This document shows, in pieces, positions 46,001-61,000 of a stretch of 64,000 bases of DNA. This stretch comes from Acridotheres tristis (taxonomy: Eukaryota > Chordata > Aves > Passeriformes > Sturnidae). Position 1 is the first letter of the stretch. Each line of letters begins with the position of its first letter. The stretch is from contig CM072884.1 in the NCBI GenBank assembly GCA_037013685.1, forward strand, positions 682,001-746,000, read 5' to 3'. The notes beneath the pieces are model-generated. The model was not told the DNA's origin. It searched no databases and saw only the letters and a program-made list of their open reading frames with translations. The translations under genes and the position numbers were made by a program.

Positions 46001-49000
46001 CATCTACAGGATTTTCTCTACCAAATGCTTTTTCCTTCTGCATGAATGAAAGTTCCAGGTGCATGCACACACGTCTACACTGCACAGGAGGCTCTGTGTG
46101 TTAAGTCTGTCTTAGCACATTTGGTCTTCACTTGCCTTGGTCTACCTCTGGATGGACTCAAAATCAGGGATATTTAGCTAAGTCAGCCCTGGGGTAGCTC
46201 CGTGCAGAGTTTGATCCCTAGAACAGGGTGTTGCTGGAACAAATCTGCTGTTTCCACCTTGGTCAGCTCAGTCGGCTGTGCAGGGAGATCTCTTGGAGCT
46301 GATGGAAGGTGTCTGGAAAGGGGAGAGGTCTCTCAGAGCTGGGGTGAATCCCAGTTGCCTGGGATTGGTGGGATGCCTGACAAAGGTACCTGTCAAAATT
46401 AAGGGAAAAGTTTGTCCTTAAGGCATAGGAAGCTAATTCTTTCCATGGGGATAGTGGAGAAGTCTTCCAGTAGTCACACGGTCGGCTCTGTCTTCTGGGT
46501 TCAGGGGTTGCTCCACCTCCACAGCTGAGCTCAGGCTGGGCAGCACATGTGGACATGTCTAATGTGCTTTTTTCTGCCAGTGAGTTAGGGGAGACTTACC
46601 AATATGAATAATAGATTGCTGCTTCACGCTGTTACCACTCCAAGTTTTGTACCTTGCAGCTGTGATAAATACCAGCTTTTAATTTTTTTTTGTTAACTTT
46701 TGCAGAGATTGTGTTGTGCTGCCAACGTAGAGTGTGGTATCTCATGTTTCTGTGACCTGTGAATTTGTTTGTCCTCACCAGAGTAACTCCTGTGGTTTGC
46801 TGTCTAAATACTCTGTGCAAGCCTCTGCTCAGTTCCATCTCATTAGATGGAAGAATGTACTAATTTAAGTCCGTTTCCTTGGTGAATCACCTGAGGCTTT
46901 CAGAAATGGTGAAATTAAGCTCTGATTTACCTGCAGTTTTATCTGATGACTAAATGGTGTCTCTTTAATGTGAACAGTCAGGAATGTAGCTCCCAGGTAT
47001 TGATGGTCCTGATGCTGCTCTGAGTTCACCCAGGCAGCTCTCGTGTGTGGTGTTCACCCTTATCTCTTTATCAGGGCTGTGTCATCAGAATCATCTTTCC
47101 CTAGCAGGAACACATTCCCCCAATAACACACTCAGCAGTATTGGCTCCTGGCTATTGGCACACACTAGGAAGCCCCAGTTCCTGCATTTTTGCCTTTCAA
47201 TTCCAAGACATTCATGTCAAAGGGGAGGTGGAGATGACTGGGAAGCCTGAACATTTCCAGGGATCCAGGGGCAGCCGCAGCACCCTGTGCCAGGGCCTGC
47301 CCACCCTCACAGCCAGGAATTCCTTCCCAATTTCCCATCCATCCCTGCCCTCTGGCAGTTTGAAGCCATTCCCCTTGCCCAGTTCCTCCAAGCCCTTGTC
47401 CCAAGTCCCTCTCCTGCTCCCACGAGAGAAAGAGCAGAAAAAAGAAATGTGCCAGGAGAGTGGTAGCAAAATGGTTTTGTTTTTCATAGTATGTTTTTAT
47501 GCAAATTTTGCAAAGCCAGCACTTGACTATGGTTTAAGAAAGTTGTAATGTAAGGATATCATCTCCAGTCATGTATTCAAAGCCAGGAAAAGCCAAAAAC
47601 GAGACTTAAAGGTTGTAAACACCAGCCTGGAGGCTTTCTGAGTAAACAGCTGTGATAAATCTTAAAGTGTGTCAAGTGTTTGTGGGTGGTTAGTGGGATT
47701 GTCCCCTCTCCTTTGTCACTGATTTCCTTGCAATAATTTTTGGCTGTCATTGTACAAGGGAAGAGAGGATGGACGAGTCAGTGGGGTTGTGAGAACAGCT
47801 CTTCCTCTGGCCTGTGCAGCTGTGCCTGTAGCCACGGTGTGCCAGCTGGGAGGGACATCCTTTTAACTTCTGCTTTTTTTACTAGCTGTTTACACAGGGT
47901 CAGAGCAACAAATCGTCGATGTGACAGCTACCCACCCCCTCTCCTGTTCTCTCCTTAGGTGGCAGTGAAAGTCATCGACAAGAAAAGAGCCAAGAAGGAC
48001 ACGTATGTCACCAAGAACCTGCGGCGGGAAGGGCAGATCCAGCAAATGATCCGCCACCCCAACATTGCCCAGCTGCTGGATATTCTGGAAACGGAGAACA
48101 GCTACTACCTGGTCATGGAGCTGTGCCCTGGGGGCAACCTGATGCACAAGATCTACGAGAAGAAGAGGCTGGAGGAGCACGAAGCCCGCAAATACATCCG
48201 GCAGCTCATCCTGGCCGTGGAGCACCTTCACCGGGCAGGAGTCGTGCACAGGTAGCCTGGGAAAGCTTCTCTGCTGCTGAAGTCCGTGCCAGCTCCTCTG
48301 AGGGGTGTTGTAAGGAGATTTCCTTGTGGAAAGGTGCTCCTGAGGGCTTTCTGGCTGCTCTTTGTGGTGTTGGTTGGATGCTCTTGGCTTGGGCATTAGG
48401 CTGTAGCAGCTTCAGGTGAGCACACGGGAGCTGTGCTGGCTCCACGGCCTGGAGCTGCACTCCATGATCCTCGTGGATCCCTTCCAGCTCGGATGTCCTG
48501 TGGTTCTGTGTCAATGAAGTTAAAGTACAGTCCAAAAGTAGGGTCCTTTCACTGCAAGCACTGTTCTGCCTCTTGGGAGCTCTGCACCAACAGGAGCTTG
48601 TGAATCATTTCACTATTTCTTTGAGAAGGTGGCTGTGCCTGTTCCTTCCCGGGTGGAAGTACAGCAGTGTGGGGGGGTGAGCTGATTTGCCCAAAGCCTG
48701 GCAGTAGCAGGGCTGGGACAAAGCCTCAGTGGGACCACTGAAATCCTTGGATTCTGCTTCCCTGCTCGTTGCATTTGTTGTCCTCAGCAGGTGGAGAGAT
48801 GTCAGATCATGGGATGGAGAGAGCCAGAGCTGCTGCCATGCATCACCTCATTTCTTTAGGGCCCTCATCCACAGAATCACAGGAAGTGCTGAGTTGGAAG
48901 GGATCATCCAGCCCAGCTCCTGCCCCTACACAGGACACCCCAAAAATCCCATCCTGTGCCTGGGAGCGTTTCCCAACCACTCCCTGAGCTCTGTGCATGA

Positions 49001-52000
49001 GCAGGACATGCAGCTCCTGGCACGAGGATGCCGTGGAGTTGGGAGATCACCTGGGCTCTAGGGCAAACAGGACCAGCTCAGCAGAGAGAAAGCTGATGAA
49101 TAAAGAGTAGCTGCCTTTGCTGAAGCTCCTGAGCAGCAAGTGGGAGAGTGCAGGTGGAGATGTCACATGTGACTGCCTGTCCCTGTACCTTTCTCCTCTT
49201 CTGTGCTCTCAGCTGTTATGGAGACAGGAGGACAGTGGGCTGGCTGGACCTTTGGGGCCAGCATCTCTCCTCTCCTGTTCCGAGGTGTATTTATAGGGTG
49301 TTGTGCAAAGAAGGAGGCTCTGCTTTCTAAATTTGGGCCAGCTGGTGTTAAGTCTGGACTCCCACACAGATCCCATATGATGCTGAGCAAGTTTGTGTAG
49401 GCCCCATCCTCTTGGGTTCTGTGGGCACGCTGTAGGAGCCAGACAAGTGAATGCTTCTGAGGATCTGGGTCTGCATCTCCTTGGCTCCCCTGAGTGTGCA
49501 GGAGGTGGGGAGCTGCCCACAGACAGCTCCTGAAGCTGTGCCCAGATGTGTGCTGAGCTGCCCACCACTCGGTAGAACTCCATGTGCTCTGAAAGCTGCT
49601 TTTTTTGTCTCAAGTCTCTGTGTGTTCCCTGAGATCCATCAGGGATAACTGCTATGTGCACAGCTACACTCGAGCTACATTTCGGTTACCACTGTAATAT
49701 AAATATTTGAGCATCCATCAGGTTCTCTATCAGCCTCAAAACTGCTGATCTCTTTAAATTATTAACTCCACAGTTTGAAGTGGGGGCAAGGAAGAAGTTT
49801 ACTTACTGCTTTCAGGGATCAATTGATACCCAGTATTTAGAGAAAGAGAGAAAAAGGAAATATATCAAGCTTCTGAGATGGGCAGAGGAAAACAAGGCAG
49901 GAACAGATAAACATGTTAAGCTTTTAACAGCAGGATTGGGTCAGCAGCAGCAATTCAATTCCTCTCCCTGTAAAATTTACCTTCTGCACAGTGGCCAAGG
50001 CACTGACAGGGGGCTGGCAGGGCTTGGCTTTGGTTCTGCTCTTTTCCAGAGAGGACTCAAACCCACATTTGGTACAAAAATAGCTTGTTCCCTAAGCACA
50101 AGCTGGAATCAGCAGGCTGTTGTGGTGAGAAGGAGGCAAGGCTTTGGGGCCCAGGGAGAGCCTGAGTTTCTGTGTTCATCCTGAGTTTCTGTGTGCATCC
50201 TGAGCTTCCCTGTGGATGCTGCAGGTTTGGCTCTCCCCCCTCCTCTCCCTGCTGCCTCTGTGCCCTTAGCACAGCTCCAGAGGTTGTGGGAGGAGGCAGC
50301 AGCCCTGAGAACAGCCCTGAGAACAGTGTGACGGTGCTGGGCTGCCTCTGGCAGCTGAGTTCTGTCTGTCCAGCCCCGTGGTGTTGAGTTAATCCCTACC
50401 CCACAGGCAGCCTTCTCCACCCTCCCTGTTTCCCGGATCGCTGTGCAGCACTGAGCTGCTTCTTGGGAGGCTTGCACACAGTCAGTGAGCAGGTCTAATT
50501 CTGCCTAAACTGATAAAACTGGACAGAATCACAGGCAGCATGTCTGCAAGCATTTTCTCTGGCTTAACCCATTCAATGCACTGCCTTCTTCTGCAAGCAA
50601 CGAGTGTGGAGCAGCGTAGAGATGCAGCAAAAGCCCTGGTGGTGTGATATGGATTTAATTCCCTTGGCTCTCTGAGCAAGTGAGGGAGAGAAATTAACAA
50701 TTACCTCAGGAGTTGTCCTTCAGCATCTCGGGCCTCTGACAGTGGTAGCTCTAAAAACAGGCTGCTCAATCAGCTACTGAGGGAGGGAAAAAATAGTGCA
50801 GGAGTCTGATTCATTCTCTGCCCGGCTGCAATGGCAGTGCTCTGTTGTTGTTGTTGTTATTTTTAAAGCAGGTAAAAATACCAGCACTTTAATTTCAGTG
50901 CGTGGTGATCCGGGGGTGTTTGAGTTTTGCCACGTGTGGAGCAAACTGCAGCATCCTCAGCCAGAAAAGGGGCTGCTGGTTGTCCCCCCAAATGCTTCCC
51001 ATGGAATGGGGCAGGGCCCTGGAAAGCTTTTTATTGGCTATTTTATTGCAAACAAACAAAAAAACAATCACAGGTTTTGTCTGCGTTATTTGGAGAATAA
51101 TGTGGATGGTTTGCCCTGGATGAAAAACTCCAGATGGAATAAGTTGCATGAAATTTGCTTATGTTATTTGATGAGTATTACTCAGAAAGCTGCATGGTTT
51201 CCAATCCAGATTTGGCATGGCAGAAAAGCACTCAGATCACTGGTCTTTGGATGAGAGCAGGGACCCAGAATTCAGTGGAAATGCTTTTGTTAAGAGGCGC
51301 TGATGTGTGAACAGCCTGAAATTAAAGGACTTCAAGAAACCTCATTTTTATTTAGAGGTGTAAAAATACCCCCAAACTCATGTTTAGCTGTATAGATGTA
51401 TTTTAAAATTCTAAATATGTAATCTGCTGAGGTGGATGAAGCCTGCAAATTCCAGAGTGCAGAAGCTGCTGCATCTTTGGTGAGGGGTGCCCAGGGTTCA
51501 GAGCTCCTCAGCTGCTCACTGAAAGCAAAATGCCACTATTCTATATATAATTCCATGTTGTCATTTGGGTTTCTTTCCCTCTATCAGGAGAGCTGGTTGG
51601 TTGCTGCTAAAAATATACTTGCAACAAGCTCAGCTGTGAATCAGGTAGGAATATTTATCTTTTCCTCTGACAGAGGAAAACAGAACCAAATGGCAGGATC
51701 TGGTGAAGCTTTCTCTTGGCAGAGGGTGTTTACACAGGTCCTCATGCTGTCAAAAAGCAGCATGAGCAATAAGCCCTCTGGGAGCACCAGGACAGCAGGG
51801 AAAATGAAGTGAAAGCCTTGGTGCTTGCCACTGCATCCCACAGGAAATTCTCGACAACCCTTTTAAAATCATTTTAACAAAATTCAATCCCATTCAGTGC
51901 AATTACTGTCAGGTTGTCAAAGGGAAGAATCAAGCAGTGTATTGGTAGCAAAGATGGCTTGCTGTATTCCCCTTTTTCTGCCCTCATGGCAGCAGATTCC

Positions 52001-55000
52001 TGCTTTCTATTGCCATTTGGTGATTAGAAGAAGAAGGTCAGGAGTTTGAAAGAGATGAAGAAACGCTGATGTTTTGGCAGTTAGGTGATGCCACACGATG
52101 CAGTTGCTCAGAGTGCCACAGGATTCCTCGTTTGGCACCTGCTGTTTGACATGTTGGCTTTGATAACTTCCAGCCTATTAATTTTAAGTGCCAGTAGTCT
52201 GGCTGCTGATGTAATATTTATGACAGATCCTGCTCTACAGAACAAACTCTCCTTTTGAAGTGCGGAGCTGCTTCGTCTTTCTACTTTATTTCAGATTTCA
52301 GAATTACCTTTGGGCATTCTCTCTTGGAGTGCTCTGGTGTAAACAAACTAAACATCATTTTAGTGAAGACAAATGGACCAAATTCCTCTTTTACAGAGGC
52401 AGGCACATGGAATCCAGTGACATTGTTACTGACAGAAGAATTGGGCTCAGTAATATTTTGATATCAAAGCCTTTGAAATGTATATTGATACACAAATGTG
52501 GTGATGAACCCAAGTCTCTGCAACCTTTCCAGCTCTTGCACAAGGCTTGAAAGTGGCCTTGGGAGTTGACAGTTAAGGAGTGATTTTCTGTGGTGCTGTT
52601 CTGATTAAAAATAAGATTCAGGAGAGAGCAGCCAACCACTGCTGCTGTGCAGCTGCTTGCTGGTAAAACCTTCTTTCTCATCCATCCTCCCCCAGACAAG
52701 AAATAAAGTGTAAAATGCAAAACTTCCCTTTTGCAGCCTTCTGCCTGCCAGGGCATGGAATATCCTGCTGTGGGAGCACCTGATGGGGTCACTTTCTTCA
52801 GGGATTCACTTGTGTTCCTCACTGGAGCCACTGGCTGCACCTGGGATTTTCCAGAGTGGTCCAAAGAGATGAAATCAGCCCCATCGACAGCAGAACAAAC
52901 TCCCAAAGAAACTGAGCCCATAAAGATGGTGTATTTCCATATCCAGGGAATGCCAACTGTGTGCTGCCAGCTCCATGAGCTGAGGAGACATAAATACCTG
53001 CTGGTTCTCCATGCTGTGGGAATGCAGCCTGGCCTTCCCTGTGTGCCTTCACTATTCCTAGATTTGACTTAGACACTCTCAGCACCAGGGAACTGATCCC
53101 TTAGGCAAAGGCAGCACTTCTTGTTCCTTTTGCATTTAATGCCTGAGAGTATTTTTAAGTTTTTCAGCAATGAATGCTGAGAATTTGCTTATGGGGGAAA
53201 ACCCATAAATAATCCTTTAGTTGTTTTTTTTTTTGAGGAGCTGTGACACTATAGGAACAAGATCGGATTTTGAGGAAAACTGAAAGTGTCCAGAGTCCAT
53301 GCTTTGTTGCAGTGGAAAAAGAAACACCATTGCCCCCAAAAGTGTTTGGAGGCCTGCATTTCATGCACTATATGATAAAGGGTTTGGAACATTAAAGGCA
53401 AGTAAGACACTCAGTGAAAGCTGGTGAAGGGTCTAGAGCACAAGTCTTAGGAGCAGCTCAAATAAGCCTCTTTTTGTAAAATAGAATTAAAGTTTGTATT
53501 GGACAGAACTGACTTAATAAAGCATTTAGGATGTTTGTGGAAATGGGTCCTAAAGCAGGTGTACAACTGCTTTAAAACACAAAGAGAAACTGCTTTTTTC
53601 AGAAAGAGAAATGTGGGAAAGCCTGTTGTCCTGGCTCCTGGTACTGCTCCAGAAATCAGTGCTTTCCTGTTGGGGTGGACAGAAACTGTGGTGCATATGG
53701 ACCATTAGATCAGTTACCACTCACTGGCAAATCTGCTGAGAACAGACAGATGGGTAAACAGCTCTAACCAGGTTTGACTGCACTCTATACTGAGGCAATA
53801 TTTACATTTCTATCTTCTTCCTCTGATGGCTTTAAAATGCCCTGTAATATTTACCTTTTATTTCACTCTTTTTTTTTTTTTTTTTTAACTTTGAATCCTT
53901 TAATATACCTTTTCTGGTGTTCCTAGTTAGCCCCCCCCCCATCACTCACTGGTTATTCTGATTTCCTGGAAGTCTTTTCTCCATAACTTACAGCTCACCT
54001 CAGAGGTGCAGAATCCCCCCTCCACCTGCCCATGCTGCTTTAATGCAGAAAATCCCTCCTGTGTAGGTCCTTGTGGTCTCACTGGTGAAGTGAGGCTCAT
54101 CCTACCTGCAAGTACTCTTCTGCCTCAGGTTTGTTTGAAACACAGCATGGGCATAAAATGAAATGAAGAGGAACATTTTGAAAAAGGCTCGGAGTCTTTC
54201 TTTCACAGATCCCTCCTTGTGGAAGTACTTGGCTTGGTTTGGTGGGGTTACTTGTCTTGTTTTATTAGGCCTGATATCTTCATCTGTGATGGAGGTGTCT
54301 TTCATCACTGCCTTTGCCTTACAAAGGCAAAACACCATGGATGTCACTGACTTCCCATAATCAGAGCTGATGGCTTTATTATCCAGGTTTTTCTGAAGCG
54401 TGCTGGGAGAAGCATCACTGCCCCTCCGAGCTGTGGGTATCCCAGCACGCTGATTGTTACAGATATTTCCTGTCTGGATGGGAGCAAAAAATCCGTGTGA
54501 TGAAGACTTAGCCAACTGCTAGAAATCATGGACGAGTTGTGTAGCAACCAAAATGATTTATTTTTCACATTGTACTTAATGCTCAGGCTGCACAGCTTGG
54601 GGTTTGGGGGTGATTTTCTGAGTGGCACTGAACAAACCTTCGTCCCAAAACATACTTAAAATGTTTCCATTTTGTAAGTTTTCTGTAAACTTCCAGTACT
54701 TAAGGAACTTGAAGAGCCTGGTTAATTACAGGATGTACTGACAAATGCTTGTAATGTCATTTTGTGCCTGAAGAATAGGTGGGAAGCAGAGTGTGAAAGC
54801 GCTGTTAATTTTGGGCAGGATGCATGGGGCTTTCTGCTTTCACTGTCGAACTGTGTGTGCTGCTTTCATTATGCATTTGATTATATACAAGTCTTGTACA
54901 TACACTGATGAGAGTGAGGCAAAGCTGCTTCATTATTTTGGAGACTCACTCAAAATATTTTCTTTCTTTCAGAGACTTGAAGATAGAAAATCTGTTGCTA

Positions 55001-58000
55001 GATGAAGACAACAATATCAAGCTTATTGGTATGAAACCAGTTTGGCAATTCCAGTAATTAAAATTGTTAGTTTTGTAAAGAGAGTTTTTGAGGCTTCATA
55101 ATCCTCCATGTGACAACTGCTAATGTTGCTGCAGAGAGGAGCTGAGAGAGTATAGATAGCAATCAAGCTGTTCCTGACAGCATTTTGTGGAAAAAATGAT
55201 CCAAATAATTCAGATTTAACTGGGTATGGGAATAATCCTACACCTTAAACCCACATCTTTCATATTCAAATGAGGAGCTTGGTAAAGAATCTAAGAACTG
55301 ACACCACAGAAGTGGCTTATTTTATTACCATGATCATTTCTTATTTGCTAGGGGCTGGATCCTGCCCCCATGAACATATGCTTTCACTGAAGTCAGTGGG
55401 AGTTGCACACATTTTTAGCAGCTGGCAAAATGTGGTCCTATATTTATATTTGTTAAATTTGCTTCCAGCACCCAGGACAAAATTGGTTTAGAGGGCTGTT
55501 AAAGAATGAAAAAGATCAACGGTAGAGCCTTGATTGTATTTAGGTATCAGTTGTCTGTGGTGCTTGATTCATTCAAGCTGTGCAGGCATTTTAAATTAAT
55601 CATTGCTGGGGATAGTCTCTCACTGCCTTGCACAGCTCCCATTAATGTTAATGTGGGCATTGAAATGAAAATATTCCTTTCATAAAATAAACGCCAAACG
55701 TGTGTTTATATTCCTTTCCATGCCTACACTTTTGCCAGCAGCAGTGTCTGTGGCTGCAGACTTAGAAACTCAACTGACTGTCCTCAAAAACTTTCATGGG
55801 TGAAAAGTGGTGAAAACACCCAGGTCAAATGGACTTCATACACTGTGATGTATGAAGTACATGCATCTCCAGGCAAACAAGGTGAGGGCGATTAATGAAA
55901 TCTGAAATACCCGAGTTTTACTTTGGGAATTCAGTTTTGGGAATGCTACCCTGACTTCCAGCCACTACTCTGTAGCAAATCAACCGTCTGGGAAAATAAT
56001 AGCAGGGAGAACTCTGTGTTACCTCAGCTGAGGGTCAGGAGGATGCTGACAAGTGACCATGAATCATTCATCAGGACTGATGGATGCCACCCATTATCTT
56101 GATTTAGCAGATAAGCGACACCAGATGGTTTGCACCAACATCTGATGGATTTAAAGAACTCACGTAACTTCCCTGTTGTTGAGTGTTTGACATCCAAACC
56201 AAGACCTTCCCAGGTGATATATGTACAATCAAAACTCACGTGCCAAAAAAAAAAAAAATTACTCCAGGGCTCTTCCTTCGTTTCTGTTTGCTTCAGCTGC
56301 ATGGAAAGGTCTCCTTGTAGTGGATGGTGTAGGAGGAAGAGAGAAAAGAGACAGTTTGATCTTCCACAGCCTCCATAAATTGTCCTCAGGTCTGCAGCCT
56401 GATGTTTAAACAAAGCAGATTGCAGGCAGTGTGTATGCTAAAACAAAGCAATTAAATCCCACCACCCAAGTGGGGGTGTTGTAGCAAAAGAAAGGTTGCA
56501 ATATTTTGTGTAGCCTGCCTTACTAGAAATTATCAGTTGTGTCATCACACAGTCCATGCCAGGAAGGTTCTTCAGGAGTGAAGAACATGTTTTGAGGGAT
56601 TAAGGTGCTGCTTTTCATGACTGGGAGAAGAGACTTGGAGCTGCAAAACCGTCTCACGTTACCTGCTGTGGGGTGAGAGCTTGGTCTCCATGATTTGTAC
56701 AGCAGTAAGCACAGGAGTAGGTGATAAAAACAAAAATGTTGTTCTTGTAATAGCTGAAAGGAAGAACAAAAGGTGAAATGAAGATTGAAAATGTGATATT
56801 GAAGTCACTGCTTGTTCATGCATTTCAGTGAGACCTGGATGCCTTGAGCCCTCAGCTGCTCAAGGCGCCTTGGATTTGTTCCTCCCTTTGGCTACATGAC
56901 AAGGTGCTTTAGAACCTGCTCTCAGATATTCCCCTTGAAAAAATTCCCTTTCAGAGGACTTACTCTTAGCAGTCTTTTAATCAAACTGAGGAACATCAGG
57001 ATTGGAACTGTCGGAAGCAATTCACTCCCTGTCCCCCAGCCCGTGTGTTGGGTGTCTGATAAAGCTCCTTGCACACCGTGCAGAGTTCTTGGCATCCTCC
57101 TGGGACACCCAACTCTGCTGAGCTCTGCTGGTCCAGCTTGTCCAGGAGCTGGTGTGTGACAGCTCTTCCCCTGTTGTGGCTGGCAGAGCTCCAGGGATAG
57201 CTGTGCATCCAGAGCTTGGTGTGGATTCCCTGGAGGCGATGATGCTTCGACAGCATGAGCAGAGGGGGTGGTGGAGCTCCCATGTGAAAATATTTACTTG
57301 GTGAAACCAAGTGTGGCCTTTGATCTGAATTCTGTAATTTGCTGGGCTTCTTGAAAGGGAGAAACAGACAGGGGCAGTGAGGTTATCAGTGCTGGTGGTC
57401 ACACTGTCCTCATCAAGGTCAGCAGTGCATCCTTAATAAAAATAATAAAAATCACACTGTGACCACGATGTGCTGGCACAATGTTAACAGCAATATTCTC
57501 ATTTCCATGGCTATGAAATCCCTGTCCCCAGCATGCATCTACTTGCACACATTCTGCATTTCAACAGGGCAAAAAAGGCATAGCAGCTGAAATGAATGAG
57601 CTGAAGGAAGTGAATAAAGGGTTGACAATTGAAGCAAATAAGAGAATGAAAACCTCTCGTAGAGTATCCCTCCATTGATACTGGTGAAGGGATGCTGATT
57701 GACACCAGCACAGAATACAGCCCTTCTATTCTGTGATTGTACAACATTACAGTACAGTAATGTACAGTAAAGTAATTTGGAGCTGGTGTGACACAGCAGG
57801 GTAAGGAGCAGGAATAATACTGTGTGGAGATATTATTTCTGGGAGTTTTTAAAAGTGTTTTACAGTTGACAGAACTCATCTCAAGCCACAGCTAATGAAC
57901 ACGTTAATTAAGTTAATGAATCCTGTGCAGTATTAATGAAAGCCCCAGGGATGATTAAGCTGTGTCCAGAGATAATTGTTTTCCATCAGAGGCAAGGAAA

Positions 58001-61000
58001 TCGTCTAGATTTCACCTTCAGTTTTGACAGTGTTCTGCAGGAAAGCCCCAGTGAGCCTGTTTAGCTGTGAAAGATGGTGATTCCTGTCTCCCCTGTGCCT
58101 GCCTGCTCCTCAGAGATGCAGCCAGTCCCGTGGAAAGCTCTGTTGCCACCATTTAGTCACTCTGGCTCTTCCAGTCGCTGTGACAATTGCATTTTTTTTT
58201 GTAAGCATTTTTATATCTTTGCCTGGTTTAGCGAGGGAAGGAGGCTTATGTGTCTGCCCTGTCAGGGTGCTTCTAATGCCTTGAGGAACTCCTCAAATTT
58301 CAGCCAAATTTGATTTTTAGCAGGGTGAGAGCTAAAGGACAGGCCAGCACTGCAAGTCCAGTGCAAATGAGTGTGCAGGTAAGGAAAAGAGGCACAAATT
58401 AATGACTGAGAGAGGATATTGAGGAATTAATCAGATGTCCGTGTTCTTAATAGGGGTAGTTTTCAGAGATTCATAGAATATTCTGAGTTGGAGAGGACCT
58501 ATAAGGATCAAGTCCAGCTCTTAATAAATGGGATTTGTTGTTCCCTAAACCCATCTCAGCCTGCAGCCACACCTGTGCTGGAGCAGACAGGAGGGAAATT
58601 TTGGGAGGCAAGTTTTTGTTCTAAGGCTCTTCTCATTGTGGAAATCTTTGGTTATTTAGCACCTCATAGAAGCAAATTGCATAAAATTTTTGCATGTGGA
58701 TGAGGTTTTTTTTCTCCTTAGGGAGTTCATTGCTTAGCTTTTGGAAAAAATGTTCTTTCTTTTAAACTTGTGCTCTAGCACAGTTTGACTGTGTCTGTCT
58801 TTCATAACTCTGTCTCTGTGCCTTTCACAGACTTTGGATTGAGCAACTGTGCAGGAATTTTGGGTTATTCTGATCCCTTCAGCACCCAGTGTGGGAGCCC
58901 AGCATATGCAGCCCCTGAACTTCTGGCAAGGAAGAAATACGGGCCCAAAATAGACGTTTGGTCCATGTGAGTGAGTTACTTCTGAAGTTTATAATTGTTA
59001 TTGCAAAGAGCAGGGACTTCTCCAGCTGGATCAGGTGGCTCAGAGCCTGGTTCAGCCTGACCTGAAATGTTCTCAGAGATGGGGCATCAACCCTGTAGTA
59101 GCTGTCAGACATTAGAGATCAAGTACAGTCTCCAAAACCTCAGTTTTTCCTTGTTCCTGATGACTTTGGTTTCTCTTTCTGCATGTTTTCTTTCAGAGGG
59201 GTGAACATGTATGCCATGCTGACTGGAACACTGCCCTTCACTGTGGAGCCATTCAGCCTGAGAGCCTTATACCAAAAAATGGTGGACAAAGAAATGAACC
59301 CCTTTCCCACCCAGCTCTCCTCAGGTAATCCAGGGGGAACGTTGGGATCCAGTGGGCCAGAGCTCTTGCATGGAACTGTGGATCATGAGCCATGCTGCTG
59401 ACTTGTGCTAATTGGGAAAAGTTCCTTTTTTTATTTTGGCCTCCGAAAGACCTGCAGGGGTTGATGCAGCAGAATTCCTTTTGCTTTGACTTCTGGAGAA
59501 GCACCAGGTTGTGCTGAATATGAGAAAAGGAACAAATCTGTGAAATGCTGTGGAATTGCTTTTGTTGAGCAGTTGGTCAGTTTTGCACATCCAGAAGATT
59601 CTAGCAGAGGGTAGGGATGCATGAGCAGATTCTTTTGGAATAACAGATTCCTGGGCACTATCATGACTGGGGTTGAGTGATAAACTACCTCAAATGGCCT
59701 CACATTTATTATGGAATAATGACATGCACTCAGAAAGTTATTTTGGGACTGTTACCTGGGATAACCTTTGTGTGTTCACAAAATGCAAAATAGTTGATGT
59801 ATTAGTATTAGAAATATTAATTCCTGCTTCAGAGCCATGTCACTAGGCAACAGAATCACTTTTCCAGCTTGCAGCAAGGCCACTGTCAGCATTGTGAACA
59901 AGCTCTGTTTGGTAGCTGGCTTTTATTTTTTTCTGCCAGATTTGTTGTCCACGGAGAGCTTCTGTCTCCTTCCCTGGCAGCCTGCTTGCAAAGGGCTTTT
60001 GATAAAATTAAAAGATTGCAAACGCAAAGAAGGGATGGAAACCCTTGTTAGAGGGTGTAAATGAAAACCTTTGTGAGTGGAATCACAAGGTGAATGCTCC
60101 AAGTGCAGATTTAGGGCTCCACCTTCCACCCTGTAGGAGGCCAGACCCTGAGTAGCAGAAAAGATAACACTGCTTTTGACAGGTTTTGTTTTGCTGTTTC
60201 ATCCATCCTGCCATTCATTTAGCAGTGGAGATCAGATTTTCTCTCTGTAGCAGCTGTAGCTCACTTGGCACTGTGGTCCCCAGGGAAGGCAGGATTTTGT
60301 TTATCCTGTGAGAGCTCCAGCAGCCTGGGCTTGCACAGATGATGGCAAATTAATGGACTAGGTTTAAACATGTTAACCTTTGCCCACGGTGCACAAAGGT
60401 ACCCATCAGTCCTTGACCCTTGTGAGCTCAGTGACATGGCACAGTGTGATTTAGGGTGACATTTGTTCCTGGCTTTGGGTCGCTGGGCAGAAACTCTGCT
60501 CTGGGAATTGTGGTGCTTGTTAACTTCTTGGGTTTATGGATCTTTTATTGTAATTGGGTTGTAATTTCTGTAAATTCATCTACAAAGTGGAGAATTTTTA
60601 CAGGAGTCTGTTTTACATGTCCAGTAGTTGTCTTTCAATATTTAATTTCCTGGTTGCTGAACACACAGCCCATAATGCAGGTAGCCAGTCTTATCACTGA
60701 GCAGGAAAACACTTCATGTGTGTGACCTAAAATGCAGGTGAGCACCTGAAAGAACCTGGGCAGCAAAACAGGGAAATTTTGGAGTTGGTGTTTGATTTTC
60801 CCACTTAGGGACCTGTTTCTCATTAAGCCTCTTGAACAGCAGCTATCTGGTTATTGATTTTAGGTGAGCAGAGGTCAGATGCTCAGGAAGTTGGTGCTCA
60901 CCTTGCATATATTCCTTTTTCTTCTTGTTTGCTCCCTGGAGAAATCATTTTGCTGTCCACAGCTGTGTGGCTTAGCTGGAAAATCTTGTACCATTCCAGC

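Larger units (their letters stand above)
34092..47958 (+). other. HUNK intron 1
   Basis: 13,867 bases. The first 560 bases are GC-rich and hold the 126-base-period minisatellite. A sense CR1 fragment follows at 35310 and an antisense one at 47250. A compact hairpin lies at 37890-37920. A16-type runs occur near 35823 and 38201. If the intron were retained, the HUNK frame would stop at 34167-34169. I see no other exon or gene. Confidence 0.75.
48252..54972 (+). other. HUNK intron 2
   Basis: 6721 bases. It holds a CR1 fragment at 48870, a 19-base tandem repeat at 50161, a TTG array at 50843, a T18 run at 53869-53886 and a C10 run at 53931-53940. No extra exon seen. Confidence 0.75.
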